A DNA stretch of 64,000 bases from Dyella_B nitratireducens (GCF_049532905.1 NZ_CP064032.1:5146001-5210000), one strand, 5' to 3'. Positions 44,401-54,559 are shown, counted from the stretch's first letter. Numbers and translations are program-made. Notes: generated by a model from the letters alone, not told the origin.

Positions 44401-44430
44401 CACCGTTCGCCGTTTGACGGCGAAGCGGTG
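44401..44430. terminator. Hairpin between convergent regulator and xylA
   Basis: CACCG-TTCGCCGT pairs with ACGGCGAAGCGGTG with one bulge, 6 bases after the regulator stop. There is no T-run on either strand, so terminator function is tentative. Confidence 0.4.
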
Positions 44431-44458
44431 CGATGAGGCGAATGGCTGATCGCGCATG

Positions 44459-45808
44459 TCAGCGCATCAGGTATTGGTTGATCAGGTTCTCGTAACGCTC
44501 CTGCTTGCCGCTGCGCTTGGCGGGCTCGCCTTGCTGGGCAGCGAGTTCGCGCAAGTCGGCAAGACTCAACTTGCCCTGTTCGAAATCTTTCCCCGCGCCT
44601 TTGTCAAAGCTGGCATAGCGCTCGGCGCGCCAGGTTTCCCAGGGCGAACGCGCCAGCAGCGCATGTGCAACCTCCAGGCCGCGCGCAAATGCGTCCATGC
44701 CGCCGATATGCGCCAGGAACAGATCATCCGCATCGGTGGATTCGCGGCGTACCTTGGCGTCGAAGTTCAAGCCGCCGGGCGCCAGGCCGCCCTGGCGCAG
44801 CACCACCATCATCGCGCCGACCGTGTCGTAGAGATCGGTCGGAAATTGATCGGTATCCCAGCCGTTCTGTGCATTGCCGCGGTTGGCGTCGATGCTGCCC
44901 AGCAGGCCGTGGTCGGATGCCACCTGCAGGTCGTGTTCGAACGTATGGCCTGACAAGGTGGCGTGGTTGGCTTCGATGTTGAGTTTGAAGTCCTTGTCCA
45001 AGCCATGCTTGTGCAAGAAACCGGCAACCGTGGCGGAGTCGAAGTCGTATTGATGCTTCATCGGTTCCATCGGCTTGGGCTCGATCAGGAGGTTGCCCTT
45101 GAAGCCGATGCTGCGGCCGTAGTCGCGCGCCATCGTGAGGAAACGCGCGAAGTGATCCAGCTCGCGCTTCATGTGGGTGTTGTGCAGCGACGCATAGCCT
45201 TCGCGTCCACCCCAGAACACGTAGTTCTCGCCGCCGAGCTCCACCGTGGCTTCCAGCGCAGCCTTGATCTGCACCGCCGCGCGCGCGACCACGGCGAAAT
45301 CGGGGTTGGTCGCCGCGCCATTCATGTAGCGTGGATGGCTGAACAGATTGGCCGTGCCCCATAGCAGTTTGATGCCGCTGGCCTGCTGGCGCATCTTGGC
45401 CAACGCCACCATGTGCTGGAGATGTTTCTCGTACTCGATGACGTCGTCTGCATCCGGCGCAAGGTCGATGTCGTGGAAGCAGTAATAGGGCACACCCAGC
45501 TTGGTGAAGAACTCGAAGGCTGCGTCGAGCTTGGCTTCGGCGCGCGCGATCGGCGAACTCCCGGCATCCCATGGATAGTTGCGCGTGCCAGGGCCGAATG
45601 GATCGTGGCCGGCGTTACCGAAGCTGTGCCAGTAGCACACCGCGAAGCGCAGGTGCTCGGCCATGGTTTTCTCGCCGATCTTCCGGTCAGCCTCGTAGTG
45701 CTTGAACGCAAGCGGGTTATCCGACTCGCGGCCTTCGAATGGAATGCGGCCGATGCCTGGGAAGTATTCGCGTTTTCCAATGAAAGGAGCACTCATGAGG
45801 TTTTTCAT
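44459..45808 (-). CDS. xylA: Xylose isomerase
   Basis: The protein has 449 residues (class II length). It isomerises D-xylose to D-xylulose in the cytoplasm. Catalytic His lies in CYWHSFGNAGHDPFG (~60), and metal ligands lie in IEPKPMEPMKHQYDFD (~235), IEANHATLSGHTFEHD and GSIDANRG. FWGGREGYASL is diagnostic. Start 45808 (MKNLMSAP) or 45796 (MSAP) are both possible. No xylulokinase is adjacent. The operator ends 34 bases upstream. Confidence 0.96.
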   Translation of the reverse strand: MKNLMSAPFIGKREYFPGIGRIPFEGRESDNPLAFKHYEADRKIGEKTMAEHLRFAVCYWHSFGNAGHDPFGPGTRNYPWDAGSSPIARAEAKLDAAFEFFTKLGVPYYCFHDIDLAPDADDVIEYEKHLQHMVALAKMRQQASGIKLLWGTANLFSHPRYMNGAATNPDFAVVARAAVQIKAALEATVELGGENYVFWGGREGYASLHNTHMKRELDHFARFLTMARDYGRSIGFKGNLLIEPKPMEPMKHQYDFDSATVAGFLHKHGLDKDFKLNIEANHATLSGHTFEHDLQVASDHGLLGSIDANRGNAQNGWDTDQFPTDLYDTVGAMMVVLRQGGLAPGGLNFDAKVRRESTDADDLFLAHIGGMDAFARGLEVAHALLARSPWETWRAERYASFDKGAGKDFEQGKLSLADLRELAAQQGEPAKRSGKQERYENLINQYLMR

Positions 45809-45841
45809 TCCGTGTCGACAAGGCCAAATGGGCAGACAAAA

Positions 45842-45855
45842 TGTTAGCGCTATCA
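45842..45855. promoter_or_regulatory. xyl-box-like operator of xylA
   Basis: TGTTAGCGCTATCA is the exact reverse complement of the exuT-side operator and lies 34 bases upstream of the xylA start. Confidence 0.8.
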
Positions 45856-46080
45856 TTACGCTATCCGAGAAGCTTCCACCTGGCAAGTTCAACGCGCAGA
45901 TATAGGCCGCAAGGCATGGGGCGCGATCGTTGCAAAACGCGCGTACGTGGCTGCACCATTTGATGGTGCGCTGCGCTAATTGCCTCCGCCTGCAAAAGAA
46001 TATTTCTCGATGCAATAAGCACGAACGCGATTTTTGCAATGCGACGAAGATCTGCCGAGCGGGGCGATACTGCCACTATC

Positions 46081-48591
46081 ATGGCGTGCATGAGCGCACC
46101 GCCTTTTCCCATCACCCCCTTACTGCCCGACATCCGCAACGCACTGGCCAGGCAGTCGCGTCTGGTGCTGGAAGCGCCGCCCGGCGCCGGCAAGACCACG
46201 CAGGTGCCGCTGGCGCTGCGTGACGAAGCCTGGCTCGACGGCAAGAAGATCGTGATGCTGGAACCGCGCCGCATTGCCGCGCGTGCTGCCGCCCAGTTCA
46301 TGGCGCAGCAACTGGGCGAGCCGATCGGACAGACGGTCGGCTACCGCATCCGCTTCGAATCGAAAGTCAGCGCCGCCACGCGCATCGAGGTGGTCACCGA
46401 AGGCATCCTCACGCGCTTGATCCAGGACGATCCCGAACTCACCGGCATCGGCGCGATCCTGTTCGACGAATTCCACGAGCGTCATCTGGCCGGCGATCTT
46501 GGTGCCGCGCTGACGTTGGACATCCAGCACACCTTGCGGCCGGATCTGCGCATCGTGGTGATGTCGGCCACGCTGGATGGCGAACGCATCGCGCCATGGC
46601 TGGATGCGCCGCGGCTTAGCAGCCCGGGTCGCAGCTTTCCGGTGCGGATCGAATATCCGCCTGCGCGTACGCAGGAAAACATGGAGCAGCACCTGGTACG
46701 TATCGTGCGGCAGGCGCTGGACGAAAACCCTGGCGACCTGTTGACGTTCCTGCCGGGCCGCCGCGAAATCGCACGCGTGCAAGGCATGCTGCAAGCCCTG
46801 CAACGGGACGATCTGGAAGTGGTGGCGCTGCATGGCGAGCTCTCGCTCGCCGAGCAGCAGCTGGCCTTGGCGCCGGCGGAAGAGGGTATGCGACGCATCG
46901 TGCTCGCCACCAACGTGGCCGAATCCAGCGTCACCTTGCCCGGCATTCGCGCGGTGATCGATACGGGGCTTGCGCGCGAACCGCGTTTTGATCCCAACTC
47001 GGGTTTTACACGGCTGGAAGCGGTGAACATTTCGCAGGCCTCGGCCGATCAGCGCGCAGGCCGCGCGGGTCGTGTGGCAGCAGGCACGGCATACCGGTTA
47101 TGGCCGCAAAGCCGCCGGCTGGATGTGTCGCGGACGGCGGAAATCATGCAGGCGGAATTGTCCGGCCTGGCGCTGGAACTGGCGGCTTGGGGCAGCGCGG
47201 AACTGCCATGGCTCGATCCGCCGCCAGCTGGTGCACTGGCCCAGGCGCGCGAACTGCTGACGCGCCTGGGTGCACTCGATACGCAGCAGCGCATCACCGC
47301 CTTGGGACGCCGCATGCTGGAACTCGGCGCCACGCCACGTCTTGGTGCGGCCGCGCTGCGTGCACCGGAAACGCTGCATGCACTGATTGCCGATCTGCTT
47401 GCCCTGATGGAAGCGCGTTCCCCGCTACGCGGCGAGCAGGCGCGCAGCGATGATTTTCGTGCGCGCGTTTCAGCGCTGCACGCATGGCGCGACCGACGCA
47501 GCGCCACCGGCTCCAGCTACGGCGCCGATGCGGGCGCGTTGGCGGCGATCGAACAAGCCAGCAAAGGTTGGCGCCAGCGTTTGGGCCTGCGCAGCGCGGC
47601 CAGCGGCGTACCGCACAGCCACGCAGTAGGCGATTTGCTGCTGCATGCCTTCCCTGATCGCATCGCGCGCCAGGATGAAGGCAATCCGTTGCGCTACACC
47701 TTGGCGAATGGGCGCGGTGCGCGCTTGCACGAGCAGACGGCGCTGATGGGCGAGCCTTGGCTGGTGGTGCTGGATCTGCGTCACGAATCGCGCGATAGCC
47801 TGATTCTCTCCGCGGCACCACTCGATCCACGCGTGCTGGAACAAGACTATCCGGCGCAGTTCCAGCGTGTGCGCAACGTGCGCTGGAACGAAGAGCGTGC
47901 GGCGGTGGAAGCGTTCGAGGAACGTCGCTTCGGCGCCATCGTGCTTGAGCGCCGCAGTGTGCCGGTGCAATCGGAAGATGCCGTTCCTGCCTTGCTCGCC
48001 GCCATTCGCCAGCGTGGGCTGGATGCGTTGCCATGGAGCGAGTCTGCGCGCCGCCTGCGTTTGCGCATGCAGTCGTTGCGCGAATGGATGCCGGAACAGG
48101 GGCTGCCGGATGTGTCTGACACGCAACTGTTGGCGACACTGGAAGACTGGCTTGCTCCTTACCTGCAAAACAAGCGCAAGCTCGATGCGCTATCCGAAGA
48201 AGATCTTTCGCACGCGCTCGCCGCCTTGTTCGACTATGAGCAGCGCAAGCAGTTGGATGCACAGGCGCCGGATAGTCTCACCGTACCCAGCGGCCAGACG
48301 CGCCGTCTCGAATACAGTCCCGGCGAGCCGCCGGTCCTGGCCGTGAAGCTGCAGGAGTTGTTTGGTTTGGTTGACACACCGCGCGTTGCGGGAGGGCGGA
48401 TTCCCGTAACGCTGCATTTGCTGTCACCTGCAGGACGTCCGATCCAGGTGACGCAGGACCTGCACGGTTTTTGGGAGCGCACGTATCCAGAGGTGAAGAA
48501 GGAACTGAAAGGGCGTTATCCGAAGCACCCATGGCCGGATGATCCCTGGACGGCGACGCCGACGCATCGCGCGAAGCCGCGGGGGACATAA
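46081..48591 (+). CDS. hrpB: ATP-dependent helicase HrpB
   Basis: The protein has 836 residues. Walker A EAPPGAGKTTQVPLA lies at ~30 and the DEFH box in ILFDEFHERHLAGD at ~130. SAT motif VMSATLDGERI and QRAGRAGRVAAGTAYRLW follow, then the HrpB-specific C-terminal half. It is a DEAH-box type RNA helicase of unclear biological role in bacteria. Met at 46081 or 46090 could start it. It is divergent from xylA and unrelated to the xylan genes. Confidence 0.93.
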   Translation: MACMSAPPFPITPLLPDIRNALARQSRLVLEAPPGAGKTTQVPLALRDEAWLDGKKIVMLEPRRIAARAAAQFMAQQLGEPIGQTVGYRIRFESKVSAATRIEVVTEGILTRLIQDDPELTGIGAILFDEFHERHLAGDLGAALTLDIQHTLRPDLRIVVMSATLDGERIAPWLDAPRLSSPGRSFPVRIEYPPARTQENMEQHLVRIVRQALDENPGDLLTFLPGRREIARVQGMLQALQRDDLEVVALHGELSLAEQQLALAPAEEGMRRIVLATNVAESSVTLPGIRAVIDTGLAREPRFDPNSGFTRLEAVNISQASADQRAGRAGRVAAGTAYRLWPQSRRLDVSRTAEIMQAELSGLALELAAWGSAELPWLDPPPAGALAQARELLTRLGALDTQQRITALGRRMLELGATPRLGAAALRAPETLHALIADLLALMEARSPLRGEQARSDDFRARVSALHAWRDRRSATGSSYGADAGALAAIEQASKGWRQRLGLRSAASGVPHSHAVGDLLLHAFPDRIARQDEGNPLRYTLANGRGARLHEQTALMGEPWLVVLDLRHESRDSLILSAAPLDPRVLEQDYPAQFQRVRNVRWNEERAAVEAFEERRFGAIVLERRSVPVQSEDAVPALLAAIRQRGLDALPWSESARRLRLRMQSLREWMPEQGLPDVSDTQLLATLEDWLAPYLQNKRKLDALSEEDLSHALAALFDYEQRKQLDAQAPDSLTVPSGQTRRLEYSPGEPPVLAVKLQELFGLVDTPRVAGGRIPVTLHLLSPAGRPIQVTQDLHGFWERTYPEVKKELKGRYPKHPWPDDPWTATPTHRAKPRGT

Positions 48592-48610
48592 TTCGCGTGA
48601 TGGCGGTTTT

Positions 48611-48687
48611 GTAGGTTGGGTTAGCGCAGCGTAACCCAACCATGTCGCACCGAACGTGTTGGGTTACGCTGCGCTAACCCAACCTAC
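48611..48687. repeat. Palindromic repeat, GTAGGTTGGGTTAGCGCAGCG family
   Basis: Perfect 30-bp arms (48611-48640 and 48658-48687) with a 17-base spacer lie between the convergent hrpB and epimerase genes. It shares the GTAGGTTGGG ends with the 74-bp family but has a different interior. Confidence 0.95.
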
Positions 48688-48701
48688 GATTGGCAGCGGC
48701 G

Positions 48702-49649
48702 TCACTTCATGCAGCCAAGCGCCGTCAGCGTCTCGCGTAGCGCGTTATCAATCGGCGTATAAGGCTTCCCGCCAAGACGGGCTACCAGCTTTGTGTCATC
48801 AAGCTGGATGGTTTCCTTCCATAAATACCGCATCTTGCGCATCTCCCGCAGCGTTTCCATAAACGGTGCAGCAACGGCTACAAGCCACCAGGGAAAGCGG
48901 CGCAACGTCATCTGCGGGTTCCCGGCAGCGCGGCGTACGGCATCCGCCAACGCATAGCCATCCAGCCAATAACCGCCAAAATTGAACACTTCGAAATCGG
49001 CCAGCCGTTGCTCGCTTTCCAGCAGGCGTACCATCGTTTCGGCGACATCCGGCAGATAAGCCCAGGCATGCTGGTGCGTGTAATCGGCGGGATAGCGAAG
49101 CTGCGTGACCGGTTTGCCCGGGCTGAGCAGTCCTTGCGAAAACCAGTTGTTGCCGGCATGCGGGCCAACAAAGTCGCCACAGCGCAGGATCAATGTGCGC
49201 ACGCCCTCGCGTGATGCGTCAGCCAGACGCTGCTCCATCTCCGCGCGGATCTCACCTTTTTGCGTGCGCGGATGCTGCGGTGAATCCTCATGCAGCACGG
49301 GGAAAGCATCGGGGCCGAAGTTGTACACCGTGCCGGGCAAAACGATGCGTGCGCCCGCTGCCTTGGCGGCAGCGATGGTGTTGTCCAGCATCGGCAATAC
49401 CTGCGTGTCCCAGTTCTTGTAACCAGGCGGATTGACCGCGTGCACGATCACGTCTGCGCCTTGGGCAGCAGCGAGTACGTCGGCGTGCTGCATGGCGTCG
49501 CCCTGGAACCATTCGATGCCATCGCGTTCGGCAGGCACGCGACGAACCAGGGCGCGTACCTGCCATCCATGCCGTTTCAACGCCAGGCAGGCCTCCCGGC
49601 CAATGCCGCCGTTTCCGCCGATCACCAATGCTGTTTTTGATGTGCTCAT
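48702..49649 (-). CDS. NAD-dependent epimerase/dehydratase family protein
   Basis: This atypical SDR has 315 residues with the Rossmann motif ALVIGGNGGIGREACLALKR at the N-terminus, AAAQGADVIVHAVNPPGYKN and a LPGTVYNFGP strand. GGAGG lies 10 bases before ATG 49649, which decides the start over 49694. The substrate is unknown. It is divergent from a LysR regulator (92 bases apart), a likely controller. Confidence 0.88.
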   Translation of the reverse strand: MSTSKTALVIGGNGGIGREACLALKRHGWQVRALVRRVPAERDGIEWFQGDAMQHADVLAAAQGADVIVHAVNPPGYKNWDTQVLPMLDNTIAAAKAAGARIVLPGTVYNFGPDAFPVLHEDSPQHPRTQKGEIRAEMEQRLADASREGVRTLILRCGDFVGPHAGNNWFSQGLLSPGKPVTQLRYPADYTHQHAWAYLPDVAETMVRLLESEQRLADFEVFNFGGYWLDGYALADAVRRAAGNPQMTLRRFPWWLVAVAAPFMETLREMRKMRYLWKETIQLDDTKLVARLGGKPYTPIDNALRETLTALGCMK

Positions 49650-49741
49650 GACGTGGGTCCTCCGTTGGGATGGACAAAGTCTGGTCCCGGCCAAGCTAAA
49701 AGAAAATTGCCTAATAACGTAGATCTGCTATACAAATATGC

Positions 49742-50692
49742 ATGACTAGCAAAGAACCTGGTTGGGAGTTGTATCGATCCTTCCTCGCCGTCATGCGCGA
49801 AGGGAGCTTGTCCGGCGCAGCGCGCATGCTGGGCATGACCCAGCCGAGCCTCGGCCGGCATATCCGCGAGCTGGAGGAAACACTGGGCGTATCCCTGTTC
49901 GCTCGCTCCCCGCAGGGCCTGTCACCCACCGAGCTGGCGCACGCCCTGCTGCCGCATGCGCAAGCCATGGCATCGGCCTCGATGGCCTTGCGCCGTGCGG
50001 CCAGCACGCGTCACGACGCGATGTCCGGCGTGGTACGCATCGCCGCCAGCGAGGTGATCGGCGTGGAGGTTCTGCCGGCGATGCTGGCCGCGTTCCGGCA
50101 ACGCCATCCGGGTGTGGTGATCGAACTGTCGTTGTCCAGCCAGGTGGAAAACCTGCTGCGCCGCGATGCCGATATCGCGATCCGCATGGGGCGCCCCACC
50201 CAGGAGGCGCTTGTCGCGCGGCACGTGGGGAGCATCGCGTTGGGTTTGTACGCGCACAAGCGCTATCTAAAAGCGCATGGCCATCCGAAGACGATGGCGG
50301 ATCTGGCATCGCATGCCTTGATCGGCTTCGATCATGAAACGCCTTATATCCGCGCGATGCGTCCGGCTGGTGTGCCTTATACGCGTGAGCATTTCGCACT
50401 GCGTACGGATAATGACCTCGCGGCCATGGCCGCCTTGCGTGCAGGTTATGGCATCTGTTTCTGCCAGTGCGGCGTTGCGCAGCGCGATGCTGCGCTGGTG
50501 CGTGTTCTGGACGGCTTCCAGCTGGTCATGGAGACGTGGGTCGTGATGCACGAGGATCTGCGCCGCAGTGCACTGATGCGTGCGCTGTATGACCATCTTG
50601 CTGTGGCCTTGAGCGAGTACGCCGGCACCACCGCGTCACCGAAGGCAAAGCCCAACCGCTCGCCCATGCTTCGAGCACCGGCGAAACGTTGA
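49742..50692 (+). CDS. LysR-family transcriptional regulator
   Basis: The protein has 316 residues. The N-terminal helix-turn-helix contains GSLSGAARMLGMTQPSLGRH (residues ~20-39). The effector domain starts at ~95 (GVVRIAASEVIGVEVLPAML). It is divergent to the epimerase and 26 bases upstream of an ArsR-type gene. The C-terminal tail is basic and probably disordered. The ligand is unknown. Confidence 0.9.
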   Translation: MTSKEPGWELYRSFLAVMREGSLSGAARMLGMTQPSLGRHIRELEETLGVSLFARSPQGLSPTELAHALLPHAQAMASASMALRRAASTRHDAMSGVVRIAASEVIGVEVLPAMLAAFRQRHPGVVIELSLSSQVENLLRRDADIAIRMGRPTQEALVARHVGSIALGLYAHKRYLKAHGHPKTMADLASHALIGFDHETPYIRAMRPAGVPYTREHFALRTDNDLAAMAALRAGYGICFCQCGVAQRDAALVRVLDGFQLVMETWVVMHEDLRRSALMRALYDHLAVALSEYAGTTASPKAKPNRSPMLRAPAKR

Positions 50693-50718
50693 TTTTCCGC
50701 GCTGGCTAGACTGTATCC

Positions 50719-51417
50719 ATGACAGACGCCAGCCTCATCAATCGTTACCAATTGGCCGAACTGGGCGCCCTGCTGGCCGAGCCGGCACGTGCCGCCATTC
50801 TGCTGGCACTGATGGATGGCACCATGCGTCCCGCGGGTGAATTGGCGGCCATCGCCGGCGTCAGCGCAGCCACCGCCAGCGCTCATCTCAAGCGGCTGCT
50901 TGACGGTGGCCTGCTTGCTCTGCACGAGCAGGGGCGGCACCGTTACTACCGGCTGGCCAACGATGACGTCGCGGCATGGCTGGAATCCATGGCCTTGCCA
51001 AGCGCAACGCGCGTGACACCCAAGCCGGGAGCGCGTGACGCCATGCTATGCCGTGCACGCACCTGTTACCGGCATCTGGCCGGACAGCTGGGGGTTGCAC
51101 TCTGTGAAGCATGGCTGCAGCGTGGCTGGTTGCGTGCGGAAAGCGACGGCATGCTGTTGCTGCCGGCTGCGGCGGATGCGCTGGTGCATGCAGGTTGGCC
51201 ATCGGCATCGATGCACTCGCTGCTGCTTCTGCGCGGACGTGGTTGCCTGGATTGGACCGAACGCCGCCTGCACCTGGGTGGCCCGCTCGGTGTTGCCATC
51301 ACCAGCGCCATGCTTGACGCTGGTTGGTTGCGTCGTGCGCAACGCAATCGTGCCTTGTTGCCGACGCCGGATGGATGGCGCCGGCTCGCCGAACTGGGTG
51401 TGCGCATCGAGCACTGA
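50719..51417 (+). CDS. ArsR-family winged-helix regulator
   Basis: The protein has 232 residues. The N-terminal wHTH (residues ~12-95) contains LAEPARAAILLALMDG and IAGVSAATASAHLKRLLDGG. The C-terminal ~130 residues (ARTCYRHLAGQLGVALCEAW onward) form an extension common in the long ArsR proteins, with two cysteines that might sense a signal. It is probably co-transcribed with the LysR gene; targets are unknown. Confidence 0.88.
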   Translation: MTDASLINRYQLAELGALLAEPARAAILLALMDGTMRPAGELAAIAGVSAATASAHLKRLLDGGLLALHEQGRHRYYRLANDDVAAWLESMALPSATRVTPKPGARDAMLCRARTCYRHLAGQLGVALCEAWLQRGWLRAESDGMLLLPAAADALVHAGWPSASMHSLLLLRGRGCLDWTERRLHLGGPLGVAITSAMLDAGWLRRAQRNRALLPTPDGWRRLAELGVRIEH

Positions 51418-52089
51418 TACGAGCACACGTCAGCTGGCATTCATGCTTGTCAGTACGCGTTAACGCCTATCGCGTGAACGCACGAATGATTGGATCGTGC
51501 GAACGTGAAATTGCGGTGAGTGAATGATGGCCGCTTGCTTGCGACTGGCTTACGTTGCGCGTGCGGCGATCATTGCGATCTATCAAACAATGGCTCGCCG
51601 TGAGGAGAAACATGCGCGAGTCATCGCTGGCATGGCCACGCGAACGATGCAAAGTCGCGTGCCACCGCCAGTTTCGCGAGGCGCGGCAAAAAGCGATCGT
51701 GCTTGTTGAGCGAAACGATGCGTACCGCACGATTGAAAAAACCAATTAAGCATCGTGAATTTATCGTGTGCGCGATTTTCGTGAGGTTTCACGCCGTCGT
51801 TTGCTTGACGATAATTTTTGCGCCCGATACTTTCAAATGTATTCGCCGCAAGGAATGGCGCGGCGAATGATTCCTAACGACGCACGCTGCAAGGGGACGC
51901 GTCGTTCGAGCGCTGCAGTCGGCACTGCCTGCCATGGTGGCGCAGGGGGAGCAGCAGCACGCCGACGCTCGGGAATCGCAGGCGTCCATGGTTTCAAACG
52001 GCGTCGCGTGCAAGCGCGACTTCACTGTCATGGGGTACGCGCGACCTCAGTGGGTACGTGCGTCCTCAACATTCCTGGGGAGTGAGCTA
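51418..52089. other. Gene-free region upstream of the sedolisin gene
   Basis: These 672 bases contain only short frames without ribosome-binding sites or recognisable products, and base composition is somewhat more AT-rich around 51700-51870. I see no repeat, RNA gene or clear promoter. It presumably holds the sedolisin promoter and a long 5' leader. Confidence 0.5.
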
Positions 52090-54522
52090 ATGTCTAGCCG
52101 TTTTCGTATGAAGGCCATGCTTGTTGCATTGGGCCTTGTTTCGATGAGTGCCGTCTACGTGGAAGCAAGCCCGTTGCCGACCGCTGGCAATGCGGTATCG
52201 GCAAGCAGTTCCGCCATGGTGGCGATCCATCCTGCAGTCAATTTGCGTAGTGATGACCAGGTCGTAGGCGCCCTTGCGTTTTCGCATCCGATGCACGTCG
52301 TTGTGACACTCAAACTGCGCAATGAGCAGCAGCTGGACCAATACCTTGCCAAGCCCGGCTTCAAGCCGTTGACCTCCGCGCAGTTCAACGCGCTGTACGC
52401 GCCCACCGCGGAACAAGCACAGGCGGTAGCCGATTACCTGACCCGTGCCGGATTCACCAACGTGCATATCGCAGCCAATCGCGCGCAGGTGGAGGCGGAT
52501 GGTCATGCCGATACGGCCCAGGCGGCCTTCAATACCAGCTTCGTGCACGTGAAAACGCATGATGGCCGTGATGCGTTTGCCAACAACAGCCCCGTACACA
52601 TTCCTGCCAACTTGCAAGGTACCGTCAACGCCGTACTCGGCATGCAGAACGTCAGCATCTCGCATGTTTTCGCCAAGCGGCTGAATCCCAACGTCGTACA
52701 TGGCAATAACGTGCAGCCATTCGCGACGGGTTCGGCAGTCGGCCATGCGCCTTCCGATTTCCCTGCGATCTATGGCGCCAGCGGCATGGCGAACGTCACC
52801 TCCGTGCCGGTAGGCTCGGTCTCGTCGGGTAGCTTGAGCAACATCCAGAGCGACTTGCAAGCGACCTACCCGAACGTGACGGTCAACATCAAGGGTCCCA
52901 ATGCCGGCAGCAGCACCAGCGGCGATGGCGAATGGGATTTGGACAGCCAGGACATCATCGCTTTTACCGGCGTATCGCAGTACTACTTCTACAACGCCAA
53001 TTCGCTGAGCGATGCGGATCTGCAGACCGTTTACAACGACGTCGTATCCGACAACCTGCTCAAGGCGATCGATGTGTCGCTGGGTGAATGCGAAACCTCC
53101 GCGCAGTCGAGCGGTGCCGCGGCGTCGAACGACACCACGTTCAAGCAGGCGGTTGCACAAGGCCAGACGTTCTTCGTGTCGGCCGGCGACTCCGGCGCTG
53201 ATGAATGCGGCAACGGTGGCGTCACGCCGAGCTGGCCGGCCAGCTCGCAGTACGTGACATCGGTGGGCGGCACTGAGCTGTACACCAGTCCCAACACCAC
53301 CTGGCAAAGCGAAACAGTGTGGAACAACCTCAGCTCGAACGAAGGCGCCACGGGCGGCAGCCCCAGCACCTTCGAGCCCATACCGAGCTGGCAGCAGGGC
53401 GTCGCCGGTATCACCAACCAGACCTATCGTGGCGTGCCAGACATCGCCTTCGACGCCAGCCCGGTCAGCGGTGCGCTGGTGTATGTGGATGGCCAGGCCA
53501 ACCAGCAGATCGGCGGCACCAGCCTGGCCGCACCGCTGGCCGTAGGCATGTGGGCACATGTGCTGCAAGCCGATGGCACGAGCCTTGGTTTTGCCGCGCC
53601 GGTGATCTACAAGGTTGCGTCGTCATCGAGCAACTACGCGGCTGCTTTCCACGACGTTACCTCCGGCAATAACAGTGGCGAGAACGCCGGTACCGGTTGG
53701 GACTACACCACGGGCTGGGGCAGCGTGATCGTCAACCAGCTGGCCAGCTTGGCCACGGGCGGCGGCGGTGGCACGGGCGGCAATCCTGTCGCCGGCTTCA
53801 CCGACAGCGTGAGCGGCCTGGCCGTGAACTTCACCAATACCTCCACGGACAGCGGTGGCACCATCAACGCGTATTCCTGGACCTTCGGTGACGGCAGCAC
53901 CTCGGCCAGTGCAAGCCCCAGCCACACCTATACCACCGCGGGTACCTATACCGTCACGCTGAAGGTGACCGACAACACCGGTGCTACCAACAGCATCAGC
54001 CACTCGGTAACGGTGAGCAGCGGCGGCGGTGGTGGATCGGTGCAGGTGATTGCCAACCCGGACTTCACCAACGGCACGTCATGGACGGCCAGCTCGGGTG
54101 TGCTCTGCAGCAGCGATTCCAGCAGTGCGGATTACTGCACGGGTGAGAATCCCTACACCGGCAGCTGGTTCATGTGGCTGGATGGCTATACGGTGGCGCA
54201 CACGGATACGGTGTCGCAGTCCGTGACGGTTCCGTCCGGGCATACCACGGCGACCTTGACCTATCAGCTGCACATCGATACCACGCAGACGTCGTCATCG
54301 GCCATCGATACGTTGAAAGTGACGGCCACCAGCGGCGGTACCACCACCACGCTCGCGACGTATTCCAACCTCAATGCCAACTCGGCCTACACGGGCTATT
54401 CGGTGAACGTCAGTTCGCTGATCGGCAAGACCTTCACCTTGAAGTTCACCGGTACGCAGAAAGGCACGAATGGCAACGAAACCTCGTTTGTGCTCGGTGA
54501 GGTCAAGTTGAACGCCCAATAG
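52090..54522 (+). CDS. Secreted sedolisin-type (S53) serine-carboxyl peptidase with PKD domain
   Basis: The protein has 810 residues, with GGGGAG upstream of ATG 52090. A signal peptide (residues ~1-27) precedes a pro-kumamolisin activation domain to ~210. The catalytic domain (~225-555) has the Glu281/Asp285 pair in DGEWDLDSQD, the oxyanion Asp367 in SAGDSGADE and the nucleophile Ser478 in GGTSLAAPL. A PKD domain (~565-645; YSWTFGDGSTS) and a C-terminal beta-sandwich (~655-810) follow. It resembles xanthomonapepsin-type acid proteases and is a likely T2SS substrate. Confidence 0.93.
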   Translation: MSSRFRMKAMLVALGLVSMSAVYVEASPLPTAGNAVSASSSAMVAIHPAVNLRSDDQVVGALAFSHPMHVVVTLKLRNEQQLDQYLAKPGFKPLTSAQFNALYAPTAEQAQAVADYLTRAGFTNVHIAANRAQVEADGHADTAQAAFNTSFVHVKTHDGRDAFANNSPVHIPANLQGTVNAVLGMQNVSISHVFAKRLNPNVVHGNNVQPFATGSAVGHAPSDFPAIYGASGMANVTSVPVGSVSSGSLSNIQSDLQATYPNVTVNIKGPNAGSSTSGDGEWDLDSQDIIAFTGVSQYYFYNANSLSDADLQTVYNDVVSDNLLKAIDVSLGECETSAQSSGAAASNDTTFKQAVAQGQTFFVSAGDSGADECGNGGVTPSWPASSQYVTSVGGTELYTSPNTTWQSETVWNNLSSNEGATGGSPSTFEPIPSWQQGVAGITNQTYRGVPDIAFDASPVSGALVYVDGQANQQIGGTSLAAPLAVGMWAHVLQADGTSLGFAAPVIYKVASSSSNYAAAFHDVTSGNNSGENAGTGWDYTTGWGSVIVNQLASLATGGGGGTGGNPVAGFTDSVSGLAVNFTNTSTDSGGTINAYSWTFGDGSTSASASPSHTYTTAGTYTVTLKVTDNTGATNSISHSVTVSSGGGGGSVQVIANPDFTNGTSWTASSGVLCSSDSSSADYCTGENPYTGSWFMWLDGYTVAHTDTVSQSVTVPSGHTTATLTYQLHIDTTQTSSSAIDTLKVTATSGGTTTTLATYSNLNANSAYTGYSVNVSSLIGKTFTLKFTGTQKGTNGNETSFVLGEVKLNAQ

Positions 54523-54559
54523 CGCTTAACGGGGCGTGCAGGGAAGCATGTTGGAAGTG

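Noticed and set aside
51555..51749. 64-codon plus-strand frame in the gap before the sedolisin gene
   Set aside because: Arg-rich, without a ribosome-binding site or family resemblance; not reported as a gene.
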